Shown here: positions 20,226 to 32,549 of the stretch, piece by piece
Position numbering within the stretch: the stretch's first letter is position 1
How the letters are laid out: every line of letters starts with the position of its first letter
From: Zychaea mexicana
Taxonomy: Eukaryota > Mucoromycota > Mucoromycetes > Mucorales > Lichtheimiaceae
Direction of reading: 5' to 3'
Assembly: GCF_025766255.1 (NCBI RefSeq)
Contig: NW_026516870.1
Coordinates: 1 to 49,575 of the forward strand
DNA length: 49,575 bases
Position numbers and translations under genes: made by a program
Notes under the pieces: model-generated
What the model was told of the DNA's origin: nothing
Database searches by the model: none
What the model saw: the letters and a program-made list of their open reading frames with translations, nothing else

Positions 20226-23200
20226 GTGTTAAAGCCATCACAAGACATTGTTCCTACATGCCATTGTGGCGCGACCGATCACCAACGTGTTAGTTTCCAT
20301 GGATGTCCATTGAATGAACGCAATGTTCGTCGTAGAATTGAATCTGAATCTGTACGTTATGAAATCATGAAAGTCGTTGAAAGTATGAGAGCAATTATTT
20401 ACTTCGTCTTATAAACAGGGTGTCCCTGATATCATTATCCAGAACACGCCTACTCCAGGCCAGGCTGCAGCGACTGAGAGAAATGAATCCTTCCAGATCA
20501 TTATAGAAAATCCAGTAGTGGTTGAGAATGAGGCCAATACTTTGCTCACTAGACAAGGTATGCAGTTCTTTACGATTCTTTTTTGCAAAGAAAAAATTCG
20601 GATCATGACTCTGATGAGAATCCTATTAAGTAGCTGAAGGCAATGATGATGTCGAAACTGCCGCTGCACTCACTGCTACAGTTCCTAATGATACCTTGCG
20701 AGTTTGTTCGACCTGTGGAGCACCGGGTCATCTGCGTTCAACTCATCGCGACTGTCCTTTCAACCGTAATAACTTTGCATCTGAACACGGTGCTCAGTAT
20801 CAGATAGCCTGCACTGTTCCTTTTGTTCCAGAAAATATTTTTGGTCCAAACATCAGCTATGCTCCTGGAGACTCTTTCCGTCGTCATATTCTACCACGCA
20901 TGGATACCACATACTCCTTTTGCCATGCTCGAATGTGGATTGATGAGCGAGTGAAGTCATCCTCAGTGTCCAATCCTCGCTTTGGCCTATGCTGCTCCCA
21001 TGGACGGATCCGCCTTCCCACTCCACGTGCTCCTCCTGCTCCTCTTCTTGCGCTCTTGACCAGCCACAATCCATCAGATGATGTGAGTGTGGACTTCCAT
21101 ACAAATATCAGAGCGTACAACAATATGTTTGCGTTTGCGTCTATTCGTGCAAACTTTGATCCTGTTTTGGCAAATAACACCAATGGCGTCCCAACATTTC
21201 GCATCAACGGCACGATGTACCATTGTCTGGGATCGTTACGAGCAGGAGAACAAGCTCAAGCCAACTTTTCCCAAATTTACTTTGCGGATACACAGGAGCA
21301 ACTGGCAAGAAGAGAATCTCTCTTCACTGGCTTGAACCAAGAGACAGTTCAGATGCTCCAGACTGTTATGGAGGAGAATAATCCTTTCGCCCGTACTTTG
21401 ATGTCTGCTGCTGAGCAACATAGAGATCGGCCAATTGGTACTGTTAGTGTCGTTATATGTGGTGCACGCGAGTTGGGACGACGTTATGATCAGCAAACGT
21501 ATCCAGAGGTTGCAGCAATGGTTGTAGAAACCATGGTTGACGGTGTAGCAGCACCACACGATATAGTCATCTATGATCGTACTGAGGGTCTTCGCCAAAT
21601 CAGTTCCCTCCATCCATCCTACATGCCCCTCCACTACGTCCTTATGTTTCCTTTCGGTGACGACGGATGGTATCTTGGCTTAAGATCCATGGCTACAGAT
21701 AATGGCACAGCTTCTGTTACTTTGCTGGATTTCTGTGCATATATGCTGATGATACGTGATGGCGAAGAACAGACATTCCACCACCACTTTGGTCGCTTAT
21801 TCCAACAATTTGTCGTCGATAATTATGCACGCATTGAAAGTTCTCGGTTACTTTTCATCACGACTCACCAGGATGACTTGCATTCTGAGCTGTACAGCGG
21901 TCTGGACGACGGTGTCGATCCACGTCAGGTTGGCCGTTCGATCATATTACCATCCTCTTTCACTGGCGGCCCACGTTATATGAAACAAATGCTGCAAGAC
22001 GGATTAGCAATTATTCGACAACGAGGAAATCCGACGTTATTCATTACCTTTACATGCAACCCTAATTGGCCTGAAATTACAGCTGAACTTTCTCCTGGAC
22101 AAAAAGCATACGATCGTCCTGACATTTGCTCCCGTGTTTTCCACATGAAACTTGACGAGTTGCTGCAGCACATCAAAAGCTCATCTTGCTTTGGAAGAGT
22201 AGAGGGCTACATGGCTACCGTCGAATTTCAGAAACGAGGACTTCCCCATGTACACATTTTGGTCATTTTGAACGAGCAAGACCGCCCTCGAAATCCAACG
22301 GAGTATGACAGATTTGTTTCTGCTGAGTTGCCAGATCCCGTGACCCAGCCTCCACTCTATCGTACTGTAACTTCGTGCATGATACACGGTCCGTGTGGAG
22401 AGGAGAACAGAGGTGCAGTATGTATGAAGGATGGTCGTTGCTCCCAAGGGTATCCCAAGCCATGGAATGAAGAGACTCGCATGAATCGTGATGGGTATCC
22501 ATTGTATCGGAGAAGAAGAAACAATCGTCACCATATCTTTGCCCGCAGTCGATTTCGTGCTGATAACCGCCATATTGTGCCATATAATCCATACCTCAGC
22601 CACAAGTACGACGCTCATATTAACGTGGAAATATGTACCTCTGCTCGCGCCATCAAGTATCTATGCAAGTACATCACGAAAGGATCGGATAGAGCACAGT
22701 TAGAGACTGTCCGTACATCAGCTGCTGCAGCTGATGGAACTGAGGTCATTGATGAGGTTGTGCAATACCAAAATGCACGTTATATTGGACCATGCGAGGC
22801 AGTTTGGAGAACCTTCGAGTACAGAGTGCATATGCACCATCCCACTGTTTCTCGATTGGATTTGCATTTGCCGGACGAGCAGTTAGTGACATTTCGAGGC
22901 GATATGACACCACAGGAGCTCGAGGCTGCACGCAACGCCGCTGCATCGGGGACAAAACTTCTTGCCTTCTTCCGTCTCAACGACCCACGTTTCCCAGAAG
23001 ATTATGATCCCACTGCAAGTCAATACTTATACACACAGATACCTTGCCACTATACGTGGGACACCTGCCGCCATCGATGGAGACCTCGCACCAACCCTCC
23101 TATGCAAAACGTCGTATCTCGCATATTTGCTGCTCCTTTGACAAATATGCCTCTTTACGCTCTTCGTCTCCTCCTTCTCTGTGTCCTTGGACCAAGAAGC

Positions 23201-25151
23201 TGCTCTCGCTCGCGGTCTTCTAGAATCCGATCGGGAATGGGATAGCTGTCTAGCAGAAGCATCTGCTACAGCTCCATCAGCAGCTGCGATCCGTGCACTC
23301 TTCGTATACATCCTTACAAGTTGTTCTCCTGCCGATCCACTTTCCTTATGGAATACTCACCGCGAGAGAATGGCTGACGATTACTTTTTCGAGTTTCGCA
23401 GAACACATTCTTTAGCTAACGAGGACGAACTTCTGCCTGATCAGTATGAACAGATATATCAGCGCACCCTTGGCGATATTGAACTACGACTGCAAGTAAC
23501 AGGCCACCATCTCGCGGAATTTCCTTCTATGCCACAAACCTTTGTTACCGAGTTGGATCGTCTGCCACCCTTAGAAGCGCTGGAAATAGTCGAACGCCGT
23601 GAGTACAGTACAGAAGAGCAGCGTCGATTGCTACAATCTTTGGTCCCTACTTTGAACGAAGGTCAACGCCACGCCTTCGATACCATCTCTGCTGCCATAG
23701 ACACGCCTAACAACGACTACCGATCACGAGTTTTCTTTGTGAACGGCCCTGGAGGTACTGGCAAGTCGCAGCTTTTCAAGACCCTTTTGAGTCACGTGCG
23801 CTCTCAAGACCAGATTGCATTACCAGTCGCCTCATCTGGCATTGCTGCAATCTTGCTTCCGGGAGGCCGAACTGCTCACAGTCGCTTCAAAATTCCTTTG
23901 AATGCTGATGAAACAACCAGCTGCAATTTGCGTCTTGGTGGACCGCACGCCCATCTCATCGAGAGAGCTTCTCTCATTATTTGGGATGAGGCTGTTATGT
24001 GCAGCAAACGTAATTTCGAGGCAGTCGATAGATCCCTCAAAGATATCATGGGTGCCGTCGATCCACGTTTACAGCATGTCCCTTTCGGTGGAAAAGTTGT
24101 CGTTCTTGGTGGTGACTTTCGTCAAGTGCTTCCTGTCGTGAAAAAAGGAACCCGATCAGAAATTGTTGCAGAATGCGTGAGCTCAGCTTCTCTTTGGTCT
24201 GATGTCCAAGTGTTGCATTTGACAGAAAACATGCGCGTGCGAAATAACGATTCAGGTGCTGCAACGTTTGCCGATACCCTTCTGGCAATTGGCGATGGAC
24301 GATCGCCTTATGCCAGCAATTTTGAAATTCCGAGGGAATGGTGCATTGACACAAGCAATACCATGGCATTGATTGATACTATTTATCCTACTATCCGAAA
24401 TCCCGATCCACAACCACACGAATTCGCCAGCCGAGCCATTTTGGCTGCAAAGAACGTAAATGTCGATGCCATCAATGACGCTGCCTTCTCTGTTTTTCCT
24501 GGTGGCGCACGCGAATACAGCTCCAATGATCGAATCATTGACGCTGATGATCCAGAAGCAGCAGCAGCAAATTATCCCATCGAATTTTTACAAAGTTTGG
24601 CAGCCAGTGGAGTTCCTCCTCACCTGCTGCAACTCAAGGTTGGCATGCCAGTGGTGTTGTTACGCAATCTCAATCCAGATGCAGGATTATGCAACGGTAC
24701 CAAGCTGTTCGTAACGCGACTTTTGGATTGGTGTATTGCAGTAAAAAGGATCGACGAAGGCCATGAAGGGGAGGAGCATTATCTCCCGCAGATCAATATG
24801 TGCACAACTGAGGGTGACTACCCATTCATACTCTGTCGAAGACAATTTCCCGTTCGTCCAGCTTTTGCCATGACTATCCACAAGGCGCAGGGGCAAACAC
24901 TCACTCATGTGGGTGTCTTTCTTCAAGAAAGTGTCTTTGCTCATGGTCAGTTGTATGTTGCTCTTTCGCGCGCAACCAACCCAAATACTCTACGCATTGC
25001 AGTCGATATGTCAGCATCAGCAAACAGCACTAATCTATCTACAGAAAATATCGTTTACACTGAAGTACTACTACATCCACCAAGTCCACAAACAACAACA
25101 ACAGAACCCATCCAATCAGCCACAGCTGCTGCCACAACCATCACATCACCA

Positions 25152-25189
<38 letters not shown>

Positions 25190-25211
25190 ATCCACTACTA
25201 CTCCTGCTTAG
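20226..25211 (+). pseudogene. Helitron Rep/helicase gene with a junction deletion
   Basis: Zinc-knuckle exons come first: CHCGATDH through GCPLNERN near 20255-20320, then a second knuckle CSTCGAPGHLRSTHRDCPFN at about 20699. An intron at about 20556-20636 joins in frame; the earlier junction near 20370-20418 does not close cleanly. The Rep part has the HUH motif GLPHVHIL at about 22238-22261 and the two-tyrosine motif KYLCKYITKG at about 22653-22682. The PIF1-like helicase follows in another frame (from about 23181) with Walker A GPGGTGKS at about 23746-23769, the WDEA Walker B region, and the C-terminal MTIHKAQGQTL and YVALSRA motifs. At the Rep/helicase junction (about 23185) some 20 conserved residues are missing and the frame shifts, so the protein is broken there. 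The C-terminus is a Thr tract from an act microsatellite. No RIP-type stops are seen. Confidence 0.88.
25150..25205 (+). repeat. act/tac trinucleotide microsatellite
   Basis: About 15 units of act at the 3' end of the Helitron helicase frame, encoding polythreonine. Confidence 0.9.
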
Positions 25212-25749
25212 ATTCGTTTTTCCTTTCCAATATTTTTTCCTTTTTCTCTATCTCTTTGCCATAGATTTCCTTTTTACATAACATACAACACAAAATTTCT
25301 TTTCACGTCTTTTACTCTGCCATGATGCCATAAGAGATAAGTATTCACGTGGCGCAGATCTTCTTTTTTAGTATTTGTAAGTCACTAACGAGTAACTCGC
25401 TCACGCACCACAATGCCTTTACCGAAACACACCATCTCTCATCTTCACCTCCAGACACATCAACAATGCATGCCTATTTCTCTATATTGGCGACGCCCCA
25501 TGCTGTATCGGATTCCCACAATATGGCATAACATTGACCTGTGCACGCCATATCATGTAATATGTCACATTCTGTTCCAGCACGAAGTTAAAATGTTACG
25601 AATAAGAAGCGATGGTGGACGTTTAAAGGTACATGAAGAATAGGAAAAAATGTTGACCGTTAGGTGGATAGTTATAGTTCCTGGACTGCAGATGTCCCGT
25701 TTTTCTCAAAAAATATTCTTTAAAATGATAGATTGTATAATAGGGTTTA
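25212..25749. other. Helitron 3' flank, no gene
   Basis: Downstream of the helicase stop. AT-rich after an initial pyrimidine-rich stretch. No coding frame or RNA gene is supported. The Helitron 3' terminus should lie here or just beyond, but I cannot place it. Confidence 0.4.
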
Positions 25750-25758
25750 GTGTTAACA

Positions 25759-25975
25759 GTGAGCGCAGCGAACGAGTTTCGGGTTAGAGGTAGGCGAAGC
25801 AGTAAGTAGGCTCGCGAAGCGAGCTTTGGTTAGGGTTTAGAAGGGGGTGTGGGGGGGAACCCCCCACCTTGGGGGCCTGGGGGGAACCCCCAGGAAACAT
25901 TTAATCCGTTGAATGACCCGGAGCGCAGCGAAGGGGCTCATTCAGCCGAGCGAAGCGAGGCAGGTGGATGTTGAT
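25759..25975. repeat. GC-rich 217-bp hairpin module between MULE target duplication and TIR
   Basis: Two strong GC hairpins lie at 25850-25866 (tggggggg aa ccccccca type) and 25876-25894 (cctgggggg aa cccccagg). They are flanked by gagcgcagcgaa, ctcgcgaagcgagc and gccgagcgaagcgaggc words that are themselves near-palindromic. GC content is sharply above the surroundings. It sits between the exact 9-mer gtgttaaca (25750-25758) and the MULE TIR, and ends in a degenerate copy atgttgata (25968-25976). That suggests a separate small insertion. It could alternatively be a Helitron 3' terminus. Confidence 0.6.
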
Positions 25976-26805
25976 AGAGCAGTAAAAAAAAAACAGTAGG
26001 TACAGTATTTCGGGTGTAACAACCTTTGTTTTTTCCCCTTGACTAATCTTGCGAATCAGTCTACAGAGATCGACAGCCAAGGGATGAACCAACATCAATA
26101 TACTACTAATAGCTAACTACAGAGCTGTGCAAACGAAGAAAAACCAAACCAACGGTGTACTGTCATTGCCGGCTTTCCTGACACACTGCTTTTCCTTTGC
26201 TGCTTTTGTTTTCGACGACGAAGTTTCAACAGGATTCATTAGTCAATGCTCAACAAATTGGAGAGGCTCTAACATTTCGATTCTCAATAGCTAGTCAGTA
26301 ATCTACAAAACGATCGACGATTACGGAAATCCTGATGCTGACATTGTGGATAAAAGAAGGTAAGAAGTCAAAGCGGTTTTGCTACAGTATATTCTGCATC
26401 TATGTTGGGATCGCGTTTTTGGATAGAAACGCACACACACGATATATACATGCACACACACGATATGCGCACACACGATATATATACGCACGCATATGAT
26501 ATGCGCACACACAATATATATACGCACGCATATGATATACGCACACACACGATATGCGCACACACACACAATATATGCAGACGCAGTTAATATACACACA
26601 CACAAAATACGCACAGCCAGAAGATGAAGCAGCTGCTGGATATGGCGACTACAATCAGTGATGCAATATACATATATGCTATTTGGAGTGTTGGATACGA
26701 CTGTGGGCAAGGGGTTATGCTGGATTGATGTACTCCCTCTGCCACCGCTATGGAACGTCACTATCATCAACGGAACGACCGATCTGTTACTCAATGAAAG
26801 GAAGC
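25976..26805 (+). repeat. MULE left TIR
   Basis: Mirror image of 30558-31385, only small differences. Includes the alternating purine-pyrimidine tract at about 26430-26600. No gene supported: the Cys/Val-rich frames through the tract come from the simple repeat. Confidence 0.85.
26430..26602. repeat. Alternating purine-pyrimidine minisatellite in MULE TIR
   Basis: Interspersed acacac, gcgcac, tatata and cgcacgcatatgat words give an almost uninterrupted alternating purine-pyrimidine run, the type able to adopt Z-DNA. A mirror copy lies at about 30765-30940 in the other TIR with slightly different unit numbers. Confidence 0.8.
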
Positions 26806-27070
26806 ATTTTACATTCGTGTTGATTCATATTCGTCCTTACTTATGAAGCACCATCATGCTTTTTACAGCCATATATCAAACGATTGAGCGATCGCACGTG
26901 GAATACGGCAGATCAGTTGACCTACCTATATACAATTATGAAAGGGGATAGTTAAATATTTAAGTGGCATACTGTGATCTATTACTACGTATACATATAG
27001 CGTGCTCTCAGCTGTAAGTGAGCGGATACGTGAAGATCGAAGTGTTCTGTAAAATTTTGGATTGTGGATA
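26806..27070. other. MULE internal non-coding sequence
   Basis: Homology with the right TIR fades over the first tens of bases. No gene seen. Confidence 0.4.
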
Positions 27071-27787
27071 TGGTGCCCGCCACCTAGAAACAACAAGTGG
27101 ACATTTCAAAAATTTAAGATTCCGCCTTTATAGATTTCCCATTTTTAGTTAAGTGATATTTATTCATCGAGAATTTGCGCTTTTCATCCAGTGAGTCCTT
27201 TCTCAGAGGATGACTTAAATACCAAACTACCCTTGCATGATTCTTCTTACATGATTATTAGAAACTGACAGTTCTCTTTGAACACACAAGAAATTTACTT
27301 AATTGTGTTCTTTGACTCTTGCACAATTTTAAGATTCTTCTGGTACTTGTTGAGTCTCCCCATTGTATAGAATGTTTTGGAAAAAGAAGGAATGATAAAA
27401 CTGTCCTCCTACTTATAATTTACCTGGCACGTTTACAGTCAATGTTGATTGGAAGGCTGAGGTATATATTGCACCAATGCTTACCACTAATGTTACACTA
27501 CCTTCTTACTATGGAAATCGCCGATTCAATGTCATATACTATAGTGTATAGTAGGGTGGACATTCTGACAAAATCCTCTGCTAAATTTTGAAATCGACAC
27601 CAACTTCAGCACTTTATTTCTCATTTTTTTTTGCTCGTATGTATACAAAAACGTTTCATAGAATTATTCTTTGAGCCTTTCTCTATCGTTCTATGAAGCC
27701 AAAAAAGTAGGTTGTATAATTGAAAAAAGTTGAAATAAAACATTGAAAATTGGTCCAAAAATTTACGTTTCTAGGTGGCAGGCACCA
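27071..27787. mobile_element. 717-bp MITE with TA target duplication, inside the MULE
   Basis: Left end tggtgcccgccacctagaaac and right end gtttctaggtggcaggcacca are inverted copies with one mismatch. TA flanks both sides (27069-27070 and 27788-27789). Short TIRs, TA duplication and lack of a transposase fit a non-autonomous Tc1/mariner-type element. The 90-codon frame at 27319-27591 shows no domain. Confidence 0.75.
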
Positions 27788-28002
27788 TAGAAAAGGTCAA
27801 TAAAAAATACTTTACATGAAATAGTGTACTAAATTAAAGATTAGTAGAAAAATACCATGCTACCGATATGAGGGATAGGAGTATGCCATAGCATTTTGAA
27901 GCAGCTAAAACGTGTTTTTGTATTACTCGAGCACTACTGCATATAGTTGCCTGACTTTGTATTTACTTTTGAGCCAATTCCTTTGACATTCGCCATTTCC
28001 AA

Positions 28003-30328
28003 ATGAGCAATAATAACTTCAACGACAACAACAACAACACTAACAACTATCACGACGATGAAGAGCTACTGAGCCCTGTTATTATTTCTGTCAGCCAACG
28101 CCCCAGTTCGTGCCCCGTTTCCAAGTACCAAGATATTATCTTACGTCAACCCGAAGAAACAGGCGAACGTTGGATATATAAGGGGGACTATAAAAGCGAC
28201 CAGTTCAAAAAAATCATCTCTAGAAGAGAGTCCAGTGTCGCTACGGAGAGCGAGGAGACTATGCAGCCGACAGTCGCTATCACGATTGACGATGGTAAGA
28301 AAAGAATAAGAAAGTATAGTGTCCAAGGCATCTACTTATATACAATAGAAGAAAACGAAGCTGGTAGTAGAAAAAGACAGAAATCCTCCACCATATTTTG
28401 GTCAAAGCAGTATGAGTGCCATCGCCATGCTACCAGTGACAACAGACGTGGAATTACCGAGATCCGTCCTATCTAGCAACAAAGTAAGCAAGTCGGATGT
28501 AAGGCCCAACTCAAGGTCATATGTTACATGAGCGACCGTGACACTGTAAAGTTCAAGTATGTCAACGACCATACTGGGCATACTCCTGGAACCATTGAAG
28601 ATGTCAAATATTTGCCAAAGTCGATACTTTTAAAGGAGCGCATTATTGAGGAATTAAAAAAATACAAGAACGTCTGTCAGGTGCGCACTTACTTACAACG
28701 TGAGCATGCGCATCTTGAAAGCACCAAGAGAGACACATATCTCCACACCGTTGATGTTTATAACATCTTTTATAAATTTCGACAGGAGGAGTGTGCTAAA
28801 GACAAGGACGATTTTACTTCCGTCAAATACTGGCTACAAGATCTCGAACATAAGGGCTATCATGTCTGGTTATATGCTGATGACACTGGCCGTCAATTGC
28901 TTTCCGCTGTCAGCTTTGGTTTTGGTTTTGTTGCTCCATGGCAGATGCATTTACTAGTGAATGCTGGGCAGCATATCTCTCTCGATGCAACACACGATGT
29001 ATCTCAATATGGAGATGGCGTTCTGTATACTATGGTTATCCGCCATCCAATTGCTGGTCGTGGTGTCCCTGTCGCCTACCTTATTACTGATGACAAGTCA
29101 TCCGATCCTCTTGTTAAATACGGTGTTAGTCCTCAAGGCATCACGATTGACCAGGATTATGCAGAGGATAATGCAATTACCATGGTGTGGCCAGACTGCA
29201 AGATCCAGCATTGCCTTTGGCATGTCATGCGTGCATGGATGAAGCATGTCCAAGAGAAAGTTACTGCTTATGGACGAAGCGACGCTCATCAAGAACGAAC
29301 GCGCATCAAGCTACAGTTACAAGAACTAATGTACGAAAGGGACATGGAAAAATTCCATCGCCTTTTACATACCTTCTTTTCCGAGTATGGCGTGAAGCAG
29401 CCATCATTTGCGTCTTATTTCCGAGCACATTGGGTAGATACATTTAATGGTGATGGATATACCCGCTAGAGTACATGCCACGAGCCTGAAGTGTTCACCA
29501 ATATGGCCACGAATAATTACGTTGAATCCTGGCACAACCAGCTGAAGACTATCTATTTGCAACGGAAACGGGTCCATCGTCTTGACTACTTGATCTATGT
29601 CTTGACATCCGATGTTGCTTTTAATATTAGCAAAGAAGTCGAGCGTTTGTGGGCAGGCGTTGGGCGTATGAGCAAGACCGAGCATTCATTTCAGTCAGAT
29701 GAACTGAAAGCTGTCGATTACAGCGAAGCAGACTTACAACGCATGGTAAAAGTAGTGTCAGATATACACTATAAGGTTGCTTCCTTCACCACCCAGAGAA
29801 AAGAGTATGACGTATGTATTGATTATCATTATATTTTTCTAGGTTTCCAGCGTTTTTCAAGCTATAATCTGATACTCCTATTATATGGGATAGGTGCTCA
29901 TTGAGAACAGCAGAATCATTCATTGTGAATGCGAGAAGTTCAAAGATAGCAAGATGTGTTGCAAGCACCTGTTCCTACTGGAACGTTTTCTTGTTACAGT
30001 GAGAAAGGTTTCGACAATAAAAGTTTGCCCATCCTTAGAACATTGGCAAGGACTTATCAACACCCGCTCACCAACATCAGCATCACCGAGCACACCTATC
30101 CAAATATCACAGCACCAAGTATCCGAACCTACACCAAAGGACGAATTGGAAGCTGAACTTAAAACATTAAAGAAGAAGATCACAGCGATCGAACGTCATG
30201 TTGGAGAATCGATGATCAACCGTGGAGAAGCAGACACTATACGAAATACTGCACAACAAGTACGAGAGATGATTCAACAGGCTAATGCCATGGATACCAT
30301 CCTCAAAAATACACTTTCTCTCCCCTAA
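28003..30328 (+). pseudogene. MULE transposase with SWIM zinc finger, two premature TAG codons
   Basis: One continuous frame runs from the ATG at 28003 to the intron donor at about 29812, and a second exon from 29894 to 30328. Parts in order: Asn-rich N-terminus; a FAR1/WRKY-GCM1-like zinc domain (VGCKAQLKVI through HTGHTPG); the MULE DDE core with SLDATHDV, ITIDQDYAEDNAI, CLWHVMRAW and NYVESWHNQLK; a SWIM finger CECEKFKDSKMCCKH in exon 2; and a coiled C-terminal tail. TAG at 28474-28476 and at 29467-29469 interrupt it. The second sits where related MULEs have Trp (TR before STCHEPE), the first probably replaced Gln. No frameshift is needed. The flanking 0.83-kb TIRs belong to this element. 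Confidence 0.88.
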
Positions 30329-30557
30329 AACTCCAATTTCCGTCGTCAAAATAACCCTTGAATTCCGATCTTTATTCTTTCCTCTTTATATTCATTTTAT
30401 GATCTATCCCCATTTATAAATTAACTTACCAATTTCCATTCTATTCCTCCTCTGGTAAATAATTCTTTGAGTACACTTGTGATTACTATCATTGGCTGAT
30501 ATCCCCGCATCCATGTGCGATTGCTTGAACATAAATCGCAGCAAATGTAAAGTTCGT

Positions 30558-31385
30558 GCTTCATTTCATTGAGTAACAGATCGGTCGTTCCGTTGATGAT
30601 AGTGACGTTCCATAGCGGTGGCAGAGGGAGTACATCAATCCAGCATAACCCCTTGCCCACAGTCGTATCCAACACTCCAAACAGCATATATGTATATTGC
30701 ATCACTGATTGTAGTCGCCATATCCAGCAGCTGCTTCATCTTCTGGCTGTGCGTATTTTGTGTGTGTGTATATTAAGTGCGTCTGCGTATATTGTGTGTG
30801 TGCGCATATCGTGTGTGTGCGTATATCATATGCGTGCGTTTATATATTGTGTGTGCGCATATCATATGCGTGCGTATATATATCGTGTGTGCGCATATCG
30901 TGTGTGTGCATGTATATATCGTGTGTGTGCGTTTCTATCCAAAAACGCGATCCCAACATAGATGCAGAATATACTGTAGCAAAACCGCTTTGACTTCTTA
31001 CCTTCTTTTATCCACAATGTCAGCATCAGGATTTCCGTAATCGTTGATCGTTTTGTAGATTACTGACTAGCTATTGAGAATCGAAATGTTAGAGCCTCTC
31101 CAATTTGTTGAGCATTGACTAATGAATCCTATTGAAACTTCGTCGTCGAAAACAAAAGCAGCAAAGGAAAAGCAGTGTGTCAGGAAAGCCGGCAATGACA
31201 GCACACCGTTGGTTTGGTTTTTCTTCGTTTGCACAGCTCTGTAGTTAGCTATTAGTAGTATATTCATGTTGGTTCATCCCTTGGCTGTCGATCTCTGTAG
31301 ACTGATTCGCAAGATTAGTCAAGGGGAAAAAACAAAGGTTGTTACACCCGAAATACTGTACCTACTGTTTTTTTTTTACTGCTCT
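30558..31385 (-). repeat. MULE right TIR
   Basis: Reverse complement of 25976-26805. The outer end actgctct abuts gtgttaaca, and the right outer arm begins at once. Confidence 0.85.
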
Positions 31386-31583
31386 GTGTTAACAATGTCG
31401 TCACATCGAGGGCTTATCGGTTTAGCTCTATATTAGTTTACACCAATAGATTTGTCATTATTGGTAGTAATTTGAAAATAGCTATTAAATTTAATTATCG
31501 AATTAATAATTTCAAACTCTATTACTTTTTTTTCTAAAAATTGAATTTTTTTTATTATAAAAAAGTAATCACAATAACATAAC

Positions 31584-32104
31584 ATGGTCTGTTTCAATAA
31601 AGTTTTACCCTTAGATAAAAATAATATTAAAAATAATTAAAAAATAGAATTAAATAATATGTTAAAATTAGAATGTGAATATTTTCTGGATATAAAAGTT
31701 ATAGATATTATTAGCAAAAAAATAGAAAATAAAATAAATAAGTTATTTGACTCAGATTATTGTATTTATGTCAATATAGATGATAATGTATGTTCACATA
31801 AATATAAAAAAGGAAAAAAAGAAGGATATTTTTGTTTAAAAAAATAAAAACTAATTTAGAAGGACAAAAAAAAGATTACTTATGCTGCCAACATTCTAAA
31901 CTACATATTCCTAAAGAAAGAAAAACACAAACATTACCATTAAAAATCAATAAAAATTATAAAGTTGTAAATAGCAAAAAAATAAAAGAGGATATTAAGA
32001 AGGTCAATAAGAAGGTGAGTAAAAAAAAAAGAACAAATAAGTTTTACATATGTAATGCTGGAAATATGAACTTAGGAAATATTATAGAAAAGTTACTTAG
32101 CTAA
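31584..32104 (+). pseudogene. AT-rich gene with Cys/His metal-binding-like motif, unsplit copy
   Basis: The frame from ATG 31584 has a TAA at 31638-31640, reopens at MLKLECEYFLDIKV (31659), and changes frame within an A-run near 31838. It then continues KIKTNLEGQKKDYLCCQH to the stop at 32104. If the A-run shift is a sequencing or slippage effect, the centre reads CSHKYKKGKKEGYFCLKK followed by YLCCQHSK, a C-x-H, G-x-x-C, C-x-x-H pattern typical of small zinc-binding modules. A lysine-rich tail follows. I do not recognise the protein; similar cysteine spacing is common in proteins of large DNA viruses and in AT-rich fungal genomes, which is only a resemblance. The left-arm copy is split by the 12.6-kb element. 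Confidence 0.5.
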
Positions 32105-32345
32105 ATTACTAAAAAAATAGAGCAAATTAATCTCTTTTGAATATGTAAGAGAGAGTATCTCGTTTTTTATTTGGCCTGAATTATATAAATTGTAATAAAT
32201 AATAATCTTTTTAAAAAACCCTTACCTTATTTTAAGAGTTAATCATTATTATTTATTTAAATAAGTATTATAAAAGTTTATAAAAATTTTCAAAAATTAA
32301 TTTATTTTTAAATTCGATATTTATATTATCAATGTTCATTTTTTA

Positions 32346-32549
32346 TTATACTATTTTTTCAATTTCTATTGTATCTATTTTGTTAATAGATAATAGTAAA
32401 ATTGCATCAATTCCGACTTATCCCTATCTTGAACACTATCCGTTAATTAGGCTGCTGTTAATCTTGTGAAGTAGTTCATTTAACCGTTCAATGTCGAATC
32501 GTTGGTATACAGTACACCGCTGTGATTCCTGTTTAGTAGATTTAGAACG
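32346..32549 (-). pseudogene. Unidentified coding relic in right arm
   Basis: Mirror copy of the frame at 6166-6369. It keeps the shared TAG and has additional TAG and TAA where the left copy has TGG and CAA (near 32409-32425). This shows independent CpA-type decay of the two arms. Confidence 0.4.

Larger units (their letters stand above)
19920..25749 (+). mobile_element. Helitron region
   Basis: A Helitron replication/helicase gene lies between the two outer arms. The left edge reads a followed by tctcactataaag, close to the TC start expected of Helitron 5' ends inserted after A. The right edge is unclear: no CTRR terminus with hairpin is obvious before 25750. The 8-mer tgttaaca flanks the region on both sides (19912-19919 and 25751-25758), which Helitrons would not normally create. 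The limits are therefore those of the unique segment, not proven termini. Confidence 0.6.
25976..31385 (+). mobile_element. MULE (Mutator-like) element with ~0.83-kb TIRs
   Basis: Inverted termini beginning agagcagtaaaaaaaa run from 25976 to about 26805 and mirror 30558-31385. The exact 9-mer gtgttaaca at 31386-31394 directly after the right end recurs at 25750-25758, fitting the 9-bp target duplication of MULEs if the 217-bp GC module was inserted later. The element encodes a MULE transposase with SWIM finger and contains a 717-bp MITE. It lies at the inner edge of the right outer arm. Confidence 0.85.

Noticed and set aside
26321..26794. Cys/Val/Tyr-rich minus-strand frame
   Set aside because: Produced by the alternating ca/ta/gc tract in the MULE TIR; no domain.
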